A DNA stretch of 64,000 nucleotides from Bradyrhizobium sp. 200 (GTDB taxonomy: Bacteria > Pseudomonadota > Alphaproteobacteria > Rhizobiales > Xanthobacteraceae). Positions 17,870 through 28,220 of this stretch are shown in pieces. The notes below the pieces were generated by a model. The model had not been told where the DNA came from. It ran no database searches and saw nothing but the letters and a program-made list of their open reading frames with translations. The translations under genes were made by a program, and so were the position numbers. Location: NCBI RefSeq assembly GCF_023100945.1, contig NZ_CP064689.1:7236001-7300000 (forward strand). The letters run 5' to 3'. The stretch's first letter is position 1; each line of letters opens with the position of its first letter.

Positions 17870-18255
17870 GCGGGAATAGCGTTCGAACCCAGATCCGGCG
17901 GCGACGGCGTGCCGCCGGTCGAGCCGGTGATCGGCATAAGAGTAACCCCATAGAGGCGTGTATTGCTCAGGGTTTGCATGGCACCGGCGAACTCAGCCCA
18001 TTGCGTCTATCCAAATAAGATCGACTGTCGTAAGATTAGCTTCGCTGCACCAGTCGTCTAGCCGCCGGGCTTCGACCCAGATCTGGCGATCGAACCTAAT
18101 CCAATCACACTCGGCGAGATGTTTCTTCGAGTGCCGTACTGAACCCGAGACGTCCCAGTCGTTCGAATCTCCGTCTCGGCCCGCAGCTGCCCGAAGTAAA
18201 AGGCCCTCGGCAACGAACAAGCCGTTCTTGTTCGATGAGATGGCGATGCGATTGC
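17870..18255 (-). pseudogene. relic of FkbM-family methyltransferase, noeI-like
   Basis: The minus-strand frame ending near 17993 contains VEARRLDDWCSEANLTTVDLIWIDAMG, split by me as VEARRLDDWC and VDLIWIDAMG, which matches the C-terminal half of FkbM methyltransferases (typically RLDDW...DLIWMDVQGAE). The expected continuation AEFAGAMQTLSNTRLYG appears immediately in another frame, so an indel sits near 17995. The N-terminal half is missing; the homology abuts the truncated panB. NoeI, which 2-O-methylates Nod-factor fucose, belongs to this family, and the neighbouring nolL makes noeI the most likely ancestor, but other FkbM proteins cannot be excluded. Confidence 0.6.
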
Positions 18256-18884
18256 TCATCGCGAGCCTGTTGTGCTCAGAGATTCAGTCGCTCGCGCGGC
18301 GAGCTCGGCCGGGATGCCTTCGAGGACAAGAGCAAAGCATCCGGCCTGCTGTAGCTGGTGCGCATCGTGAGCAGACGTAGGGCATCGTCCGCGTTCCGAC
18401 CTTGTACCTTGAAGCCGCCCATCGCGTTGACGCTTTGTGGCGCGAGACCAAGATGACCCATCACGGGAATTTCGCAATTCACCAAGGCTCGGATCATCTC
18501 GACACGCTTACCCCCTCCCTCAAGCTTGACGGCGTCTGCGCCACGCTGCAGGACGCCTCCAGCGTTGCGATCGTGTCGTCGGGACTGAGATGAAAGCTGA
18601 GAAACGGCGTGTCAGCTACAAGCAGGGCGCCAGGCCTTGTTCGCGCGACCACGTCCAGGTGGTGATTCATCATCGCCATGCTGACCGGTCAAGTGGTCAT
18701 CAAACCCAAGGCATACGTTGCCGACGCTATCGCCGACAAGAATGACGTCGACGACAGGATCGGCGATACGTGCCGTTACCGCATCATAAGCCGTGGTCAT
18801 GACGATGACGCGCCTTTCCTCCTTGCATCGTTGCAGAACTGGAATCGTGACGCGTTCAACCGACAGCTGCGAAATGTGGCTCAT
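18256..18884 (-). pseudogene. panB: panB pseudogene (ketopantoate hydroxymethyltransferase)
   Basis: PanB converts 2-oxoisovalerate and methylene-tetrahydrofolate to ketopantoate. Three frames must be joined: MSHISQL...VIVMTTAYDAVTAR...VDVILVGDSVGNV (start 18884), then [22 protein letters not shown], then [34 protein letters not shown] and finally [24 protein letters not shown]. At least three indels are required. The C-terminal third of the family (the GIGAGPGCDGQ region) is absent and the homology stops at 18256, where the methyltransferase relic begins. Clearly non-functional. Confidence 0.85.
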
Positions 18885-19738
18885 GTCGATCTGATCCGGC
18901 CCCGCATGTCTCTGGAAATGGCCTCCCCCTTGGAAGAGCGAAAGGTATCTGTCAATAGGGAGGCCGAAAAGGCGCGTCACTGAGAAGTCGGAAGCACAAA
19001 GTTTCCAATGATTGGGCGGTCAGCAAATAAGAGCTTTCAAGATGTCCTCTGCGCGGTGGTTCTGGGACTGACCATCCAAACATTCTGCGCGTCAAAAAGG
19101 GCGGCCTGGAGACGACGCACGCGAGCGGCGACGGTGGATGTGCTTATGAGGCTGCGATCTACGTGTCAAAGCCGCTGTCAGCCCCTTAAGGCGGCATGTC
19201 CATTACCTCTCGCTGCTGACAAGGATGGGCTTATGGCGCTTAAAGCCGCGGCTTCGGCGGACTGCAGGCTCCGCAAACGACCGGGACCCAGGCGAGGGAA
19301 ATAGGAAAGATGCACCAGCGCTCGCACGGCTGCCGCAAACTCCGGGTTGCGGATGACGTGTCCGGCATCTTCGCGTTCGTAGACGCATGATAAGACCTGC
19401 CGTCCAGGCAATCTCTTCTAATCGAAATAACGGCGGAACTTCCGCAACAGGCCATCACCAATGGACGCATAACTTCATGACTTTGTACCAAATTCGCCCA
19501 GGCATCCACACATGAACACGCAACCAATCGCGGTGACGCGATCGGACTGAAACCGAACGCGCGATGACACTGTGGACCGGCCCGGCGAAGCCCGCGATCT
19601 CGCCCGGCCGGCAACACCCACATTGCAGATGCGAGGTCACAATCGTCCACTTCCTAGGTCTATGGCAAGGCTCTCTCAAGTCGTTCGGGAAGCCGACGAC
19701 AGCTCAGGATCCTTGATCTTGCGCTGCCGCGCGCGTCT
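18885..19738. other. intergenic between panB relic and bioA, nothing recognised
   Basis: About 850 bases. In related rhizobial biotin clusters bioZ can follow bioA, but I find no ketoacyl-ACP-synthase-like sequence here. A minus-strand frame at 19178-19411 has a protein-like stretch (EREDAGHVIRNPEFAAAVRALVHLSYFPRL, quoted only in part: NPEFAAAVRALVHLSYF) that I cannot assign. Confidence 0.35.
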
Positions 19739-21001
19739 TCAGGCCAGCGCATCGGCAGCGTCACAGATGCCTGCCTATATTTCGTCCAAGTCACCTGCTG
19801 TTACACAATATGGCGGCATCACATAAATCGTATTACCTAGTGGGCGCAGCAAGAGATTACGGTCTTTAAAGAAGGCGTGAAGCCTCGGGCCGATGCCTGC
19901 GAGATAGCGGGTATCTCTCGTCTTCAGATCGAGTGCTGTGATGGTGCCGCTACGGCGAACGTTTGCAAAGCGCGGATCGGCGCGGAATGCTTCAATTGCC
20001 TGCTCTTGCATGGTTGCGACCGCAGCGATGCGCCGGTGACATTCCTGGTCTTTCCACAGATCCAGGTTAGCCTTGGCGGCGGCAGGCCACCGGATTTGCC
20101 GTAACGAACTCGAGTGAAAGAATGTGCGCGTACGGTCTTTTGAATAATGGGCATCGAAAATCTCTGCCCGGCAGAGTGTCACCGCGAGCGGCAGCGCCCC
20201 TCCCGTGAGACCCTTCGAATAGCACGCTATATCTGGCACAACATTGGCCTGCTCACAGGCGAAAATTGTTCCGGTGCGGCCCCAGCCCGTCATGACCTCA
20301 TCGCCAATGAACAGGACGTCCGACGCCTCGCAGATCCGCTTCATCTCTCTTAGCACCCAAGCTGAGTACATCAGCATTCCGCCTGCCCCTAACAGCAGAG
20401 GCTCGACAATAAAGGCTGCGGGATTTTCGTTCCGACATGCTGACTCAAGCGCATCAAGCGTCGCCCGCTCACGACCGCTCGCAGGGAACGGGATTGAGGC
20501 CACGTCGAACAGGAGAGGTCCGTACACCACGTTGAAGACACCGCGGGCACCAACTGACATCGCACCGAACGTGTCCCCGTGATAGGAGTGCTGCATGACA
20601 ACGATGCGTGTTCGCTGTTCGCCTATATTGTGCCAATAACCGAGCGCCATCTTCAAGGCGACTTCCACGCTGGCTGAGCCACTGTCCGTGTAGAACACGT
20701 GGTCCAAGCCTCGGGGTGTGAGTTTCAAAAGGAGCCGAGCGACCTCCTCGGCCGGATCATGCGTGTAGCCGGCGAAAATGATTTGGTTCAGCTTGCCGGC
20801 CTGTTCCTGAATCGCGCTCACGATCTGCGGATGGCAATGGCAGTGAGTGACGACCCACCAGGATGAGATTGCATCTATGATTCGATGATCATCCGCAGTG
20901 TAGAGATAAGCACCGTCGCCACGCACAACCTTGGTCATCTCGTTGTGAAGAGCATGCTGCGTGAATGGATGCCAAATTGGCCACCTCTTGTTTGGCTTCA
21001 T
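19739..21001 (-). pseudogene. bioA: bioA, adenosylmethionine-8-amino-7-oxononanoate transaminase, probably inactive
   Basis: PLP-dependent transaminase of biotin synthesis. The start [13 protein letters not shown] at 21001 overlaps the bioD stop by four bases. Family features are present: DDHRIIDAISSWWV, the lysine loop CYSKGLTGG and IGDEVMTGWGRTG. Two defects are visible. Around 20075-20100 the conserved SYTANPIACAAA block is read out of frame (LRQIRWPAAA); the expected TANPVAC appears in the neighbouring frame, so two nearby indels compensate and scramble about eight residues near the substrate site. At 19775 a TAG interrupts DLDEI where the family continues IYAGI; the frame then resumes to a stop at 19739. 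The gene may have been open recently. Confidence 0.75.
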
Positions 21002-21630
21002 GGCTTGAAATCGCCGGGAACAAACGAGCCTTTGAAGACATCCCGTAGGCTGTCTGCCGTCAAAGGAGAAATCCAGGGCAGCCGTCCTAACCACCGCACC
21101 CGCGCGATGTCACAAATTGCGCTCTCAGTTTCAGAATTTCTTTCCCCGATGAATGCGATCCTAAGAATGTCGATCTGGCGCTTTCGCAAGGCCTCTATCG
21201 AGAGCAGGGAGTGATTGATGGTCCCGAGTAGCGTGCCCGCGCAAAGCACGACGGGAAGTCGCCACCGCTCGAAGATATCGATGTAGAGTGCGCTAGAATT
21301 CAGCGGCACCATCAGCCCGCCAGCGCCTTCGATGACGAGCGGTCGCTCCCCGGTATGCGGCAGGACGAGCGAATCGGGGTCGATGCGAATTCCGTCTATT
21401 TCGGCGGCATGATGCGGGGAAGCGGGCGTTTTAAGGCGGTAACGCTCCGGAACGATCCGATCGGCCGGAAGACCGCTCAGTCGTGCGACCTGCTGGCTAT
21501 CGGTCTCTCCTTCAACACCGGCCTGAATTGGTTTCCAGTAATTCGCGCCGAGAAGATGGGCAAGGCCTGCCGAAAAGACAGTTTTGCCGATCCCTGTATC
21601 TGTGCCGGTCACCACGATCCGCTGACTCAT
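20998..21630 (-). CDS. bioD: dethiobiotin synthetase
   Basis: 210 residues, full length. The P-loop [11 protein letters not shown] is at the N-terminus, [13 protein letters not shown] is the conserved central motif, and [13 protein letters not shown] follows. BioD forms the ureido ring of dethiobiotin from 7,8-diaminopelargonate, CO2 and ATP in the cytosol. The gene overlaps bioF upstream (ATGA-type, 4 bases) and bioA downstream, so it was part of a translationally coupled operon. It is the only biotin gene in the cluster without a visible lesion, but its pathway neighbours are broken, so any activity would have to serve a pathway completed elsewhere in the genome. Confidence 0.9.
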   Translation of the reverse strand: MSQRIVVTGTDTGIGKTVFSAGLAHLLGANYWKPIQAGVEGETDSQQVARLSGLPADRIVPERYRLKTPASPHHAAEIDGIRIDPDSLVLPHTGERPLVIEGAGGLMVPLNSSALYIDIFERWRLPVVLCAGTLLGTINHSLLSIEALRKRQIDILRIAFIGERNSETESAICDIARVRWLGRLPWISPLTADSLRDVFKGSFVPGDFKP

Positions 21631-22780
21631 CGAGATCCGCCCCTCGTCTCCTCAGCGAGGGCATCGAGCATCGCACGCACCTCATCCTCTCCGACGTTGA
21701 GCGTCAGTGAAATTCGTAAACGGGCCGTGCCGGCCGGCACCGTTGGCGGTCTGATTCCTCGGATGTCAAATCCGCGAGCCTGTAGCGCGGACGCTAGCCT
21801 CATGGCGCGGGCATTCTCGCCAACGATATAGGGCAGGATCTGCGAGTTCGAAGGACTTCTCTCGCCTCGCGCAACCATCTCCCGATGCGTGAGCGCGACA
21901 AGCTTCGCCAGCCGCCGTTGGCGCTCCGGCTCCTCCTGCAGGATCAACAGAGCCTCCCGTACGGCCACCGCCATTAACGGCGAAGGGGCGGTCGCGAAGA
22001 TAAACGGGCGACAACGATTGATTATGAAGTCGCGCAGCACGCCAGAGGCGGTGACAAGCGCGCCGGCAGCTCCCAGCGCCTTGCCGCAGGTATGAATAAC
22101 CAGGAGATTTTCGCGCCCTTCATAGGGCGCTGTGAGCCCTCGCCCCTGCTCGCCGTAAACGCCGGTGGCATGAGCTTCGTCCACAACCAAGAACGCATCG
22201 TGCCGGTCCGCGATCGCGAGCAGGTCTTCAAGCGGTGCGAAATCGCCATCCATGCTGTAGAGGCTCTCGACTACGATCCAGACCTGCCCCGCTCCGCCCG
22301 CGGCACGCCAGTCGCAAATTGCGCTTTCGATAACCTGCGGGTCGTTATGGGCGCTGATTCGAAACGCGGCTCGGCCAGCTCGTGCTCCTTCGTGAATGCT
22401 GGCGTGAACCAGGGAATCAAGGACGAGCAGGTCGTCCCGTTGCGGCAACGTTGTCAGCACCGCAAAATTTGCGACATGACCACCGCCGAAGAAGAGCGCG
22501 GTCTGCGCGCCGAAGAACCGCGCTGCTGCTGCTTCGAGGCATTCGTGCTCCTCGCAGTTGCCGCGCAGAAGCCGTGATCCGCCGGCTCCGATCGGAGTAC
22601 CGGCTTCGAGCGCGGTGACGATGGCTTTTTTCATGCGCGGCGCGCTCGCCAGGGCCAGATAATCGTTGGATGAAAAGTCAATCCCGGTGCGCGGCCTGAG
22701 ACTCCGCAGGCGGTCTCGCCTTTAAGCGCATCTAAGCCTGCCGCATAGCTGGCGACTTTACCCGCAATGATGGAATTCAT
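21627..22780 (-). pseudogene. bioF: bioF, 8-amino-7-oxononanoate synthase, N-terminal frameshift
   Basis: PLP enzyme joining pimeloyl thioester and alanine. The start MNSIIAGKVASYAAGLDALKG at 22780 is in one frame; after about 30 codons the family sequence DFSSNDYLALASAPRM continues in another, so one indel lies near 22690-22715. From there the frame is open to 21627 and carries GSRLLRGNCEEH, LVVDEAHATGVYG and the lysine-containing HTCGKALGA. Internal initiation at 22634 would give a protein lacking about 50 residues, unlikely to fold normally. Confidence 0.8.
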
Positions 22781-22866
22781 TCTTCACTCGCTGAGCAAGG
22801 ATGGGCGCCGCAAAACTCCCAACTGGCCGCCAAGGACAGGGTCTTACGGCGGTTAGCTTGTTAAAT

Positions 22867-23219
22867 TCAAACCGGCACGATGCGATTTTCTCGATCAACC
22901 AGCACAATGCGCGGCCTGAAGAGTCTTGCATCCGCCTCGTCAAGTGAGGCGTATGCAACGATACTTATCTTATCTCCGGCATCGCCAGTCGCGCCGCCGC
23001 ACCGTTCACGTCTACCGTGCCGGACCCTTGTGGCGCTTCTGTCACAAACGTTGCAAAGCGTGCCCCCGTCTCGAAGTTGTAGAGTTCGACGCGTTCGTTA
23101 ATCAGGATACCGGCCGCGTCCAGCAGCGCGCGATCAATCGAGATCGAGCCTTCAAAGTGCAGGTCGGATTCAGTTACCGAGGCGCAATGAATCTTTCCCT
23201 TCATCAAGACAATCTGCAT
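22867..23219 (-). pseudogene. panD: panD, aspartate 1-decarboxylase, frameshifted
   Basis: PanD makes beta-alanine for pantothenate and self-cleaves at a Gly-Ser bond to form a pyruvoyl cofactor. The N-terminal part has [20 protein letters not shown], including the Tyr/His-Glu-Gly-Ser cleavage region, and [16 protein letters not shown]. After VNGAAA the family sequence [19 protein letters not shown] and [14 protein letters not shown] continues in the adjacent frame, so a one-base indel lies in the GCGGCG run near 22993-23005. Its position between bioB and bioF is the gene order known from rhizobial bio-pan clusters. Confidence 0.8.
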
Positions 23220-23270
23220 TTCTTACCTACGCTGATGGCTTGCGCGCAGCACGCCTATTGTTCTGATGGC

Positions 23271-24180
23271 TTAAGCGAGTCCAGACGTAATGCCGAGCCG
23301 GGCTAGCAAACCTGCATCACGGTCAAGTTGCGGATTTTTGGTAGTCAGCAACACATCGCCGACAAAGATGGAATTCGCACCCGCCAAGAAGCATAGGGCT
23401 TGGAGTTCATCAGTCATGTACTGGCGCCCGGCGGCCAACCGTACGACGCTCTTGGGCATCATGATCCGCGCGGTCGCCACCAGGCGCACCAGTGCAATCG
23501 GATCGGGACGCTCCGCCATGCGAGCAGTACCAGCATGCCGAGACGGTCATCGACGTGCTCACCCATGCCAATAATGCCGCCGCAGCAGACTTTGACCCCC
23601 ACCTCGCGCACGCGCGTAAGAGTGTCGATCCGATCTTGCAAGGTCCGGGTAGTGATGATGCTGCGGTAGAATTCCGGCGAAGTGTCCACGTTATGATTGT
23701 AGAAGTCGAGGCCGGCGTCGACGAGCCGTGCGGCTTGCTTTGGCGTGAGCATGCCGAGCGTTACGCACGTCTCCATGCCAACACGTTTAACGGCGGCAAT
23801 CATGTCGCAGACCTGATCGAGGTCGCGGTCCTTTGGACTGCGCCACGCCGCGGCCATGCAGAAGCGACTCGCCCCGGCCGCCTTGGCGCGCTGCGCGGCG
23901 GCGACCACATCAGCGCGATCCATCAAGCGGGTCGGCTTCAGGCCAGTGTCGTAATGCAGCTCTGTGCACAGTAGGCGCAGTCTTCAGGACAGCCGCCGGT
24001 CTTGATGCTGAGCGGGCTTGCGGTTTCGACGTGGTTTGGGTCAAAATTGCCGCGATGAACGGTCTGGGCCTGAAATAGGAGCTCGGCAGACGGCTGCGCG
24101 TAAACCCCTTCCGCCTCGGCACGTTCCCAGTCGCGTCGGACCGGCGCGCCGTTGCGGCCGCTATTGCCTTCGACTTCCAC
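23271..24180 (-). pseudogene. bioB: bioB, biotin synthase, two frameshifts
   Basis: Radical-SAM enzyme inserting sulfur into dethiobiotin. Three frames make up one protein. The first has [19 protein letters not shown] and the cluster motif CPEDCAYC. It breaks near 23960. The second runs from [19 protein letters not shown] through [16 protein letters not shown] and [10 protein letters not shown] and breaks near 23525. The third starts MAERPDP and has LAAGRQYM and [13 protein letters not shown], ending at 23271. Each break is explained by loss of a single base. It is the first gene of the decayed bioB-panD-bioF-bioD-bioA cluster. Confidence 0.9.
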
Positions 24181-24770
24181 AGCACCCCCAAGATTTTCGC
24201 TCGATCATACAGACGACACCGTCGTGCGTAGCTCCGCAAAGCAACACTCTTGCCCGATATTGACGAGAAATATCGCCGAGTTCCGCGGGCATGGCGCTCA
24301 TATCAGGTTAATCGCCGCCCCCTCATGCAGGATTTCCTCGCAGGGTCGAGGCAAGCGCAACAACGCTCCTCGACGCGCCTCACTCAGGTAACTAGCCTAC
24401 GCGTACGGTATTTTCGCCCCGTAGGAGCCTCTCCTGATACAAATGTATTTGGCCGCGCGCCGTGTATAACGGATCGACGGATCTGCTCACCTGGCCGATT
24501 CCTCGATGGTGTGGTTATGCGCGTCACATTCCGCACAATAAACGGTGGCCCGGACGAGCCGACTCTGCGAGCGTTGCCTCTCGCCCCCTTCAGAAGCGCA
24601 GCGGGTTGGGCTCTGGGGCGCAGAGTAGCGGCCCGCGCGCCCTTGGCGGGCCTGTGGCCACCTAGGCTCGCTCGCCGCTGCGCTCGTCGCCCCTGGCTGT
24701 GGTGAGCAACTCCGCTGGACTCTCGATCACGTCGCCGCCGCCCGACTTGGCATCGACGCGGCGAGATCCG
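24181..24770. other. intergenic, nothing recognised
   Basis: About 590 bases upstream of bioB. No family, IS end or RNA gene recognised. The region should hold the former bio promoter, but I cannot identify one. Confidence 0.35.
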
Positions 24771-25190
24771 CTAAGACGTCGCACTCATCTGCGCAAACAG
24801 AATTGCCGCTTCAGACGGCCCGAGCCCGACGATGCCCACGAAGGCTGCCGGAGGCATCGGAATGACCTGACGGGTCGGCCTCCAGAGATGCAGGCAGTAG
24901 CGACTATTGTTCACATACTGCGAATGAGGAGGATGCAGCTGCATCACGCATTCCTCTTCATCCCAAAACATATCTTTGGCGAGGCACATCTCCTCCCAGT
25001 TTGGAGATCGCCGTGGCGTCGACACAGAGACATGCTCCCATCCGGGACGGACGAAGCCGACGATCTTGAGTTGGCAGCCACAAGGCCCCTGCACGAAGAA
25101 GAGACCGGAAGGACCAGACCCCGGTGCGGTGGCGACTCGGCCATCGCGGACGCGCCCCGCTTCGAGTCTTTCTACACTTTGCTTCCTCAT
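24771..25190 (-). CDS. DUF7694-like small protein
   Basis: 139 residues from an ATG at 25190 preceded by an ideal AAGGAGG. The core GPSGLFFVQGPCGCQLKI, then WEHVSVS, CPNWEEMCLAKDMFWDEEE, VMQLHPP and YCLHLWRP matches a small domain widespread in bradyrhizobia and phages (DUF7694 in my recollection), where the tryptophans, the PNWEEM motif and the HPP motif are conserved. The function is unknown. The C-terminus here runs on past the usual end (IPMPP) by about 25 residues, so the last codons may reflect a frame disturbance. Confidence 0.65.
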   Translation of the reverse strand: MRKQSVERLEAGRVRDGRVATAPGSGPSGLFFVQGPCGCQLKIVGFVRPGWEHVSVSTPRRSPNWEEMCLAKDMFWDEEECVMQLHPPHSQYVNNSRYCLHLWRPTRQVIPMPPAAFVGIVGLGPSEAAILFAQMSATS

Positions 25191-26047
25191 GCGTCCTCCT
25201 TCTTCTTTTGGCCGATAGAGTTGCATCCGGCACCACTCGTGTTGTCCGACTCGTACATCGAACGGCTGGTACCCTGGCATGGGCAGCCCCAACTACTGCT
25301 GATCATCTGCACCGAACTTACTTGGATGAAGAACATCGGTTCTGTCCGCATCGTTCACCGGGGAGTTCTCTTGGGTTTGTCTTTCGACATCTGATCTCTC
25401 TTCAATTTTCTCGTCATTCGCGCCTTCGTTGCGAACTTGGCCTCATGCAGACAATCTGCGCAGACATCTACGATGGCTTGTCTTAGCAAGCCGTGCCAGC
25501 AGGAGCTTCTGCTCGCCTCTTCGCCTAAACAAGTCCGCAACGTATGGCGTTGAGCTAACCGTGCTTGGTGCAAGATGCCGGAATTCGACTGAAACGCCTC
25601 ACAGCCAAAATGGCGGCGGAAGCCAATTCGCGTGGCATGATCCGGCGAACCGGCTACTTTGTCACCTAAACAAACGTCGCTGGCTTCAGCACATGATGCA
25701 AAGCGACGCCAATGCCTCGCCAGTTCATCGAGCGAGAGGCTTTTAATTCGACGATCTGACGGTGGGCTTTCATCTCATTCCTTCTCATGTCTAGCGGTTA
25801 GCCGGCTTGCCGCCTGAGACACCGTCAATGCGTCATCTATGTGGCCGGCCACAGTGACTCAGAATGGATTCATGGTCAGAGGCTCGGACGCGCGGACCGC
25901 ACTCGTTCAGCAGCCTCGCTCATTGGGCTTACCGCATGACGCAGTTTCGCAGTTCAGCCCTAGCGGGCTGTGAGCTCCAACGGAGAGACACCCGCGCCGC
26001 GGTCACAACGCGTTGACGATCGGTGCAGCCGTCCGCTCCGGTGGCGA
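25191..26047. other. intergenic, nothing recognised
   Basis: About 850 bases with only short, unassignable frames. No inverted repeats, nod box or sigma-54 promoter noticed. Confidence 0.35.
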
Positions 26048-26236
26048 TCAGAACTGCCCGTCAACCTCATTTCTTTGCCGCCCCTCCGCGAGGCGAGCCA
26101 GTTTATCATATTCCTCAGCGACCTTGAGGAGCCTGCATCTGGATGTATCGTCCTCGAGCGACTCCGCTTTTCTTCGCGTCGCTTCAGCACGGCCTCGCCA
26201 ATGTTTGGCGTCTGATAACAGCTTTTTTTGCTTCAT
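26048..26236 (-). CDS. conserved small hypothetical protein
   Basis: 62 residues: AKHWRGRAEATRRKAESLED, then SRCRLLKVAEEYDKLARLAEGR. This HWR.RA(E)..R..AE......R..ML.IA.DYD.LA pattern is that of a large family of short helical proteins found in many copies in Bradyrhizobium genomes. The function is unknown. The composition is strongly helical and charged. I see no clear ribosome binding site. Confidence 0.6.
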   Translation of the reverse strand: MKQKKLLSDAKHWRGRAEATRRKAESLEDDTSRCRLLKVAEEYDKLARLAEGRQRNEVDGQF

Positions 26237-27071
26237 GCGGAAGACGATGCAATTTTTAGATCAAGAAAATGCGACACATGCCCTACGTAAGATCCCGTAG
26301 GCTGGCTTTCGCAAAAGCACCTCATTTGCCCCGTTATCTGCCGACCGCTCTGTTAATGTCTGAGATGCGACAAGCCGCTCGCAGCAAGCGCGGCGAGGCG
26401 CGCGAAATGCGCGACTCTCGACATTAGGGCTTGAATCGTACGTAGCGTCAGATTGTAGAGTCTTCTTACAGCTGGCGAGCGTGCTTGGCCGTACAACAGC
26501 TTCCGGGCGACACAATTTTGAGTGTGTCATTTGGCGCCCAGATTGCAGAACGCCCGCGTAGTCCCGGGACGCCGCAGTGAGGCCGCCTCGGCGAATCATT
26601 GCAGCGTGTCGCGATGAAGCCAGGCTGCAGGAGAACCGGATGCTAAGATCGGAGCAGAATCGTCGCGTGGCGATTGCCCGATTTGACAGATTGCTCACGC
26701 AGAGGTCGCCGTCCGGAGATCGGGGCCTCGCAGCTCAGAGTAGAATGGAAGTTGGAGGCCATACTCATCTTACGTAGCCGTGATGCGGCCGCGGCGAACC
26801 TGCAATAGCTTGCTCACGCCGAAACAGGTAGCTGTAGGCATACACGGTTGCGAGCATTCTCGCCAGAGATGCGTCAACTGGTCGCTCGTGCCGGAGCCCC
26901 CTTCGGGTGCCTGGATTGCCTCCGTCGCCGCCTCCATCATGTTTTTCGTATCCAAAGACGGGCAACACGGCCTCCGGAGTAGCAATGACTTCTGCAGCTT
27001 TGGCTACCAAGCAGTCGTTCAACTGATGGCCATGGAGCGCGCGAGGTCAGACCACAAGGAAATCTCGATCT
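26237..27071. other. intergenic, holds one MerR-like repeat
   Basis: About 830 bases. Apart from the repeat at 26431-26461 no gene is supported; frames at 26261-26698 (minus) and 26780-27100 (plus) read as non-coding translations. Confidence 0.35.
26431..26461 (+). repeat. 31-bp MerR-promoter-like repeat, copy 3
   Basis: TTGAAT, a 19-base spacer with CGTACGTAGCGTCAGATTG, then TAGAGT. It differs from the copy at 28190 at one base only (TTGAAT versus TTGAAC), while the flanking DNA differs, so the conserved unit is the promoter-like block itself. Confidence 0.65.
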
Positions 27072-27338
27072 ATGCTCTGTCCGAAATGTCACACAGATAA
27101 CTGGTGCGAGATTGCAATGCACGATCCCTGGAGCGGCCGACCAGTGATCAACTGCAATACTTGCGGTGAGTATGCCGACTACGATTGCCTCCAGCGCAAA
27201 ACAGCGCAAGCGATCATCGCAGCTACCTTGGCCTGTAACGTGAGCATAGAGGACGAGCGCGATCCGCGGGCGGTTGCTGACAGGATTTTGGATGCGCTGG
27301 AGAATGCCGGCCTAACAATCGCTCGCGCCTCAAGATGA
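27072..27338 (+). CDS. hypothetical protein with zinc-ribbon-like cysteines
   Basis: 88 residues with AAGGAAA upstream of the ATG. The N-terminus has MLCPKCHTDNWC and, 20 residues on, CNTCGEYADYDC, i.e. two CxxC pairs suited to bind zinc. The C-terminal half is a predicted helix pair (RDPRAVADRILDALENAG). I do not recognise the family. Composition and cysteine spacing favour a real gene over a chance frame. Confidence 0.5.
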   Translation: MLCPKCHTDNWCEIAMHDPWSGRPVINCNTCGEYADYDCLQRKTAQAIIAATLACNVSIEDERDPRAVADRILDALENAGLTIARASR

Positions 27339-28189
27339 ATGGGAGGAACGCCGATCGGCGCCGCTACGAGGCCCCGCCCGCCCATCAGAGAGCATGGCCA
27401 GCTGCGCTGCTCGTTCCAACAGCCATTTGATTGCCTGCAAAACCGCCGTCTTTCCCCCGGCCGATCTGGAGTTGCAGTCGCCATAGCAACTCTTTGATAC
27501 CAACAACGATTGTAGCAAACGCGCCAATCTGGACCCAAGCCGCGATGCTCTCAACGGGACCAGGGCTGAGTACCGCTTAGGCGCGGGCTTCCAACGTATG
27601 ACGCCCGGCAGATCTTCCCACAAGTATCGAACCCGCGATGATCAACCCGGCGTGGCCTGCACCTGACGTCGCCTTTCGAGGTCCATAGTTCAAAGCTATC
27701 TAGAACGGCGAAGTCACTGTTGGGTGCCTTGACGGAAGTTTGGCTCATTGACCAGATTAACGCGCTGCCGATTGATCTCGTTTCCTATTCTGCTCAGCCG
27801 CCGCGGCACCGACAACTCCCGGGAAGCAGCCCCATTGTGATGGTGACAGCGGGAGAGCTCGGCTGGATAGACAAAGCCAATTCGCACAGACTCGAGAGAG
27901 CATTCCAGCCATGGACGATTGATTCAGGCGCTGAGGCAGCTCCTATCCACACATTTCAAGTAAACTTGATTGATTCGCTTGGTCACTCGTGGCCAGCGAC
28001 GAACAGCCTCACAGCTGGGCGTAGCTATGCGCGCACACTCGAGCGGACCCGAGCTGCGCGTTCCGCAGACGACGAATACCGAAAGCCAACTGCCTTGGTG
28101 AAGCGCCTCCCGCCCTCCTCGCCTTGCGGCTGGCTCCTGGCGAACGAATACGAGTTCGACATATTCACGCGATAAGCCTGCAGGGGGGA

Positions 28190-28220
28190 TTGAACCGTAC
28201 GTAGCGTCAGATTGTAGAGT
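28190..28220 (+). repeat. 31-bp MerR-promoter-like repeat, copy 4
   Basis: TTGAAC, a 19-base spacer identical to that of the copy at 26431, then TAGAGT. The identity ends at the last base of the -10-like hexamer plus about one base on either side. Confidence 0.65.

Noticed and set aside
18885..19738. bioZ downstream of bioA
   Set aside because: Expected from other rhizobial biotin clusters, but no ketoacyl synthase-like block was found in any frame.
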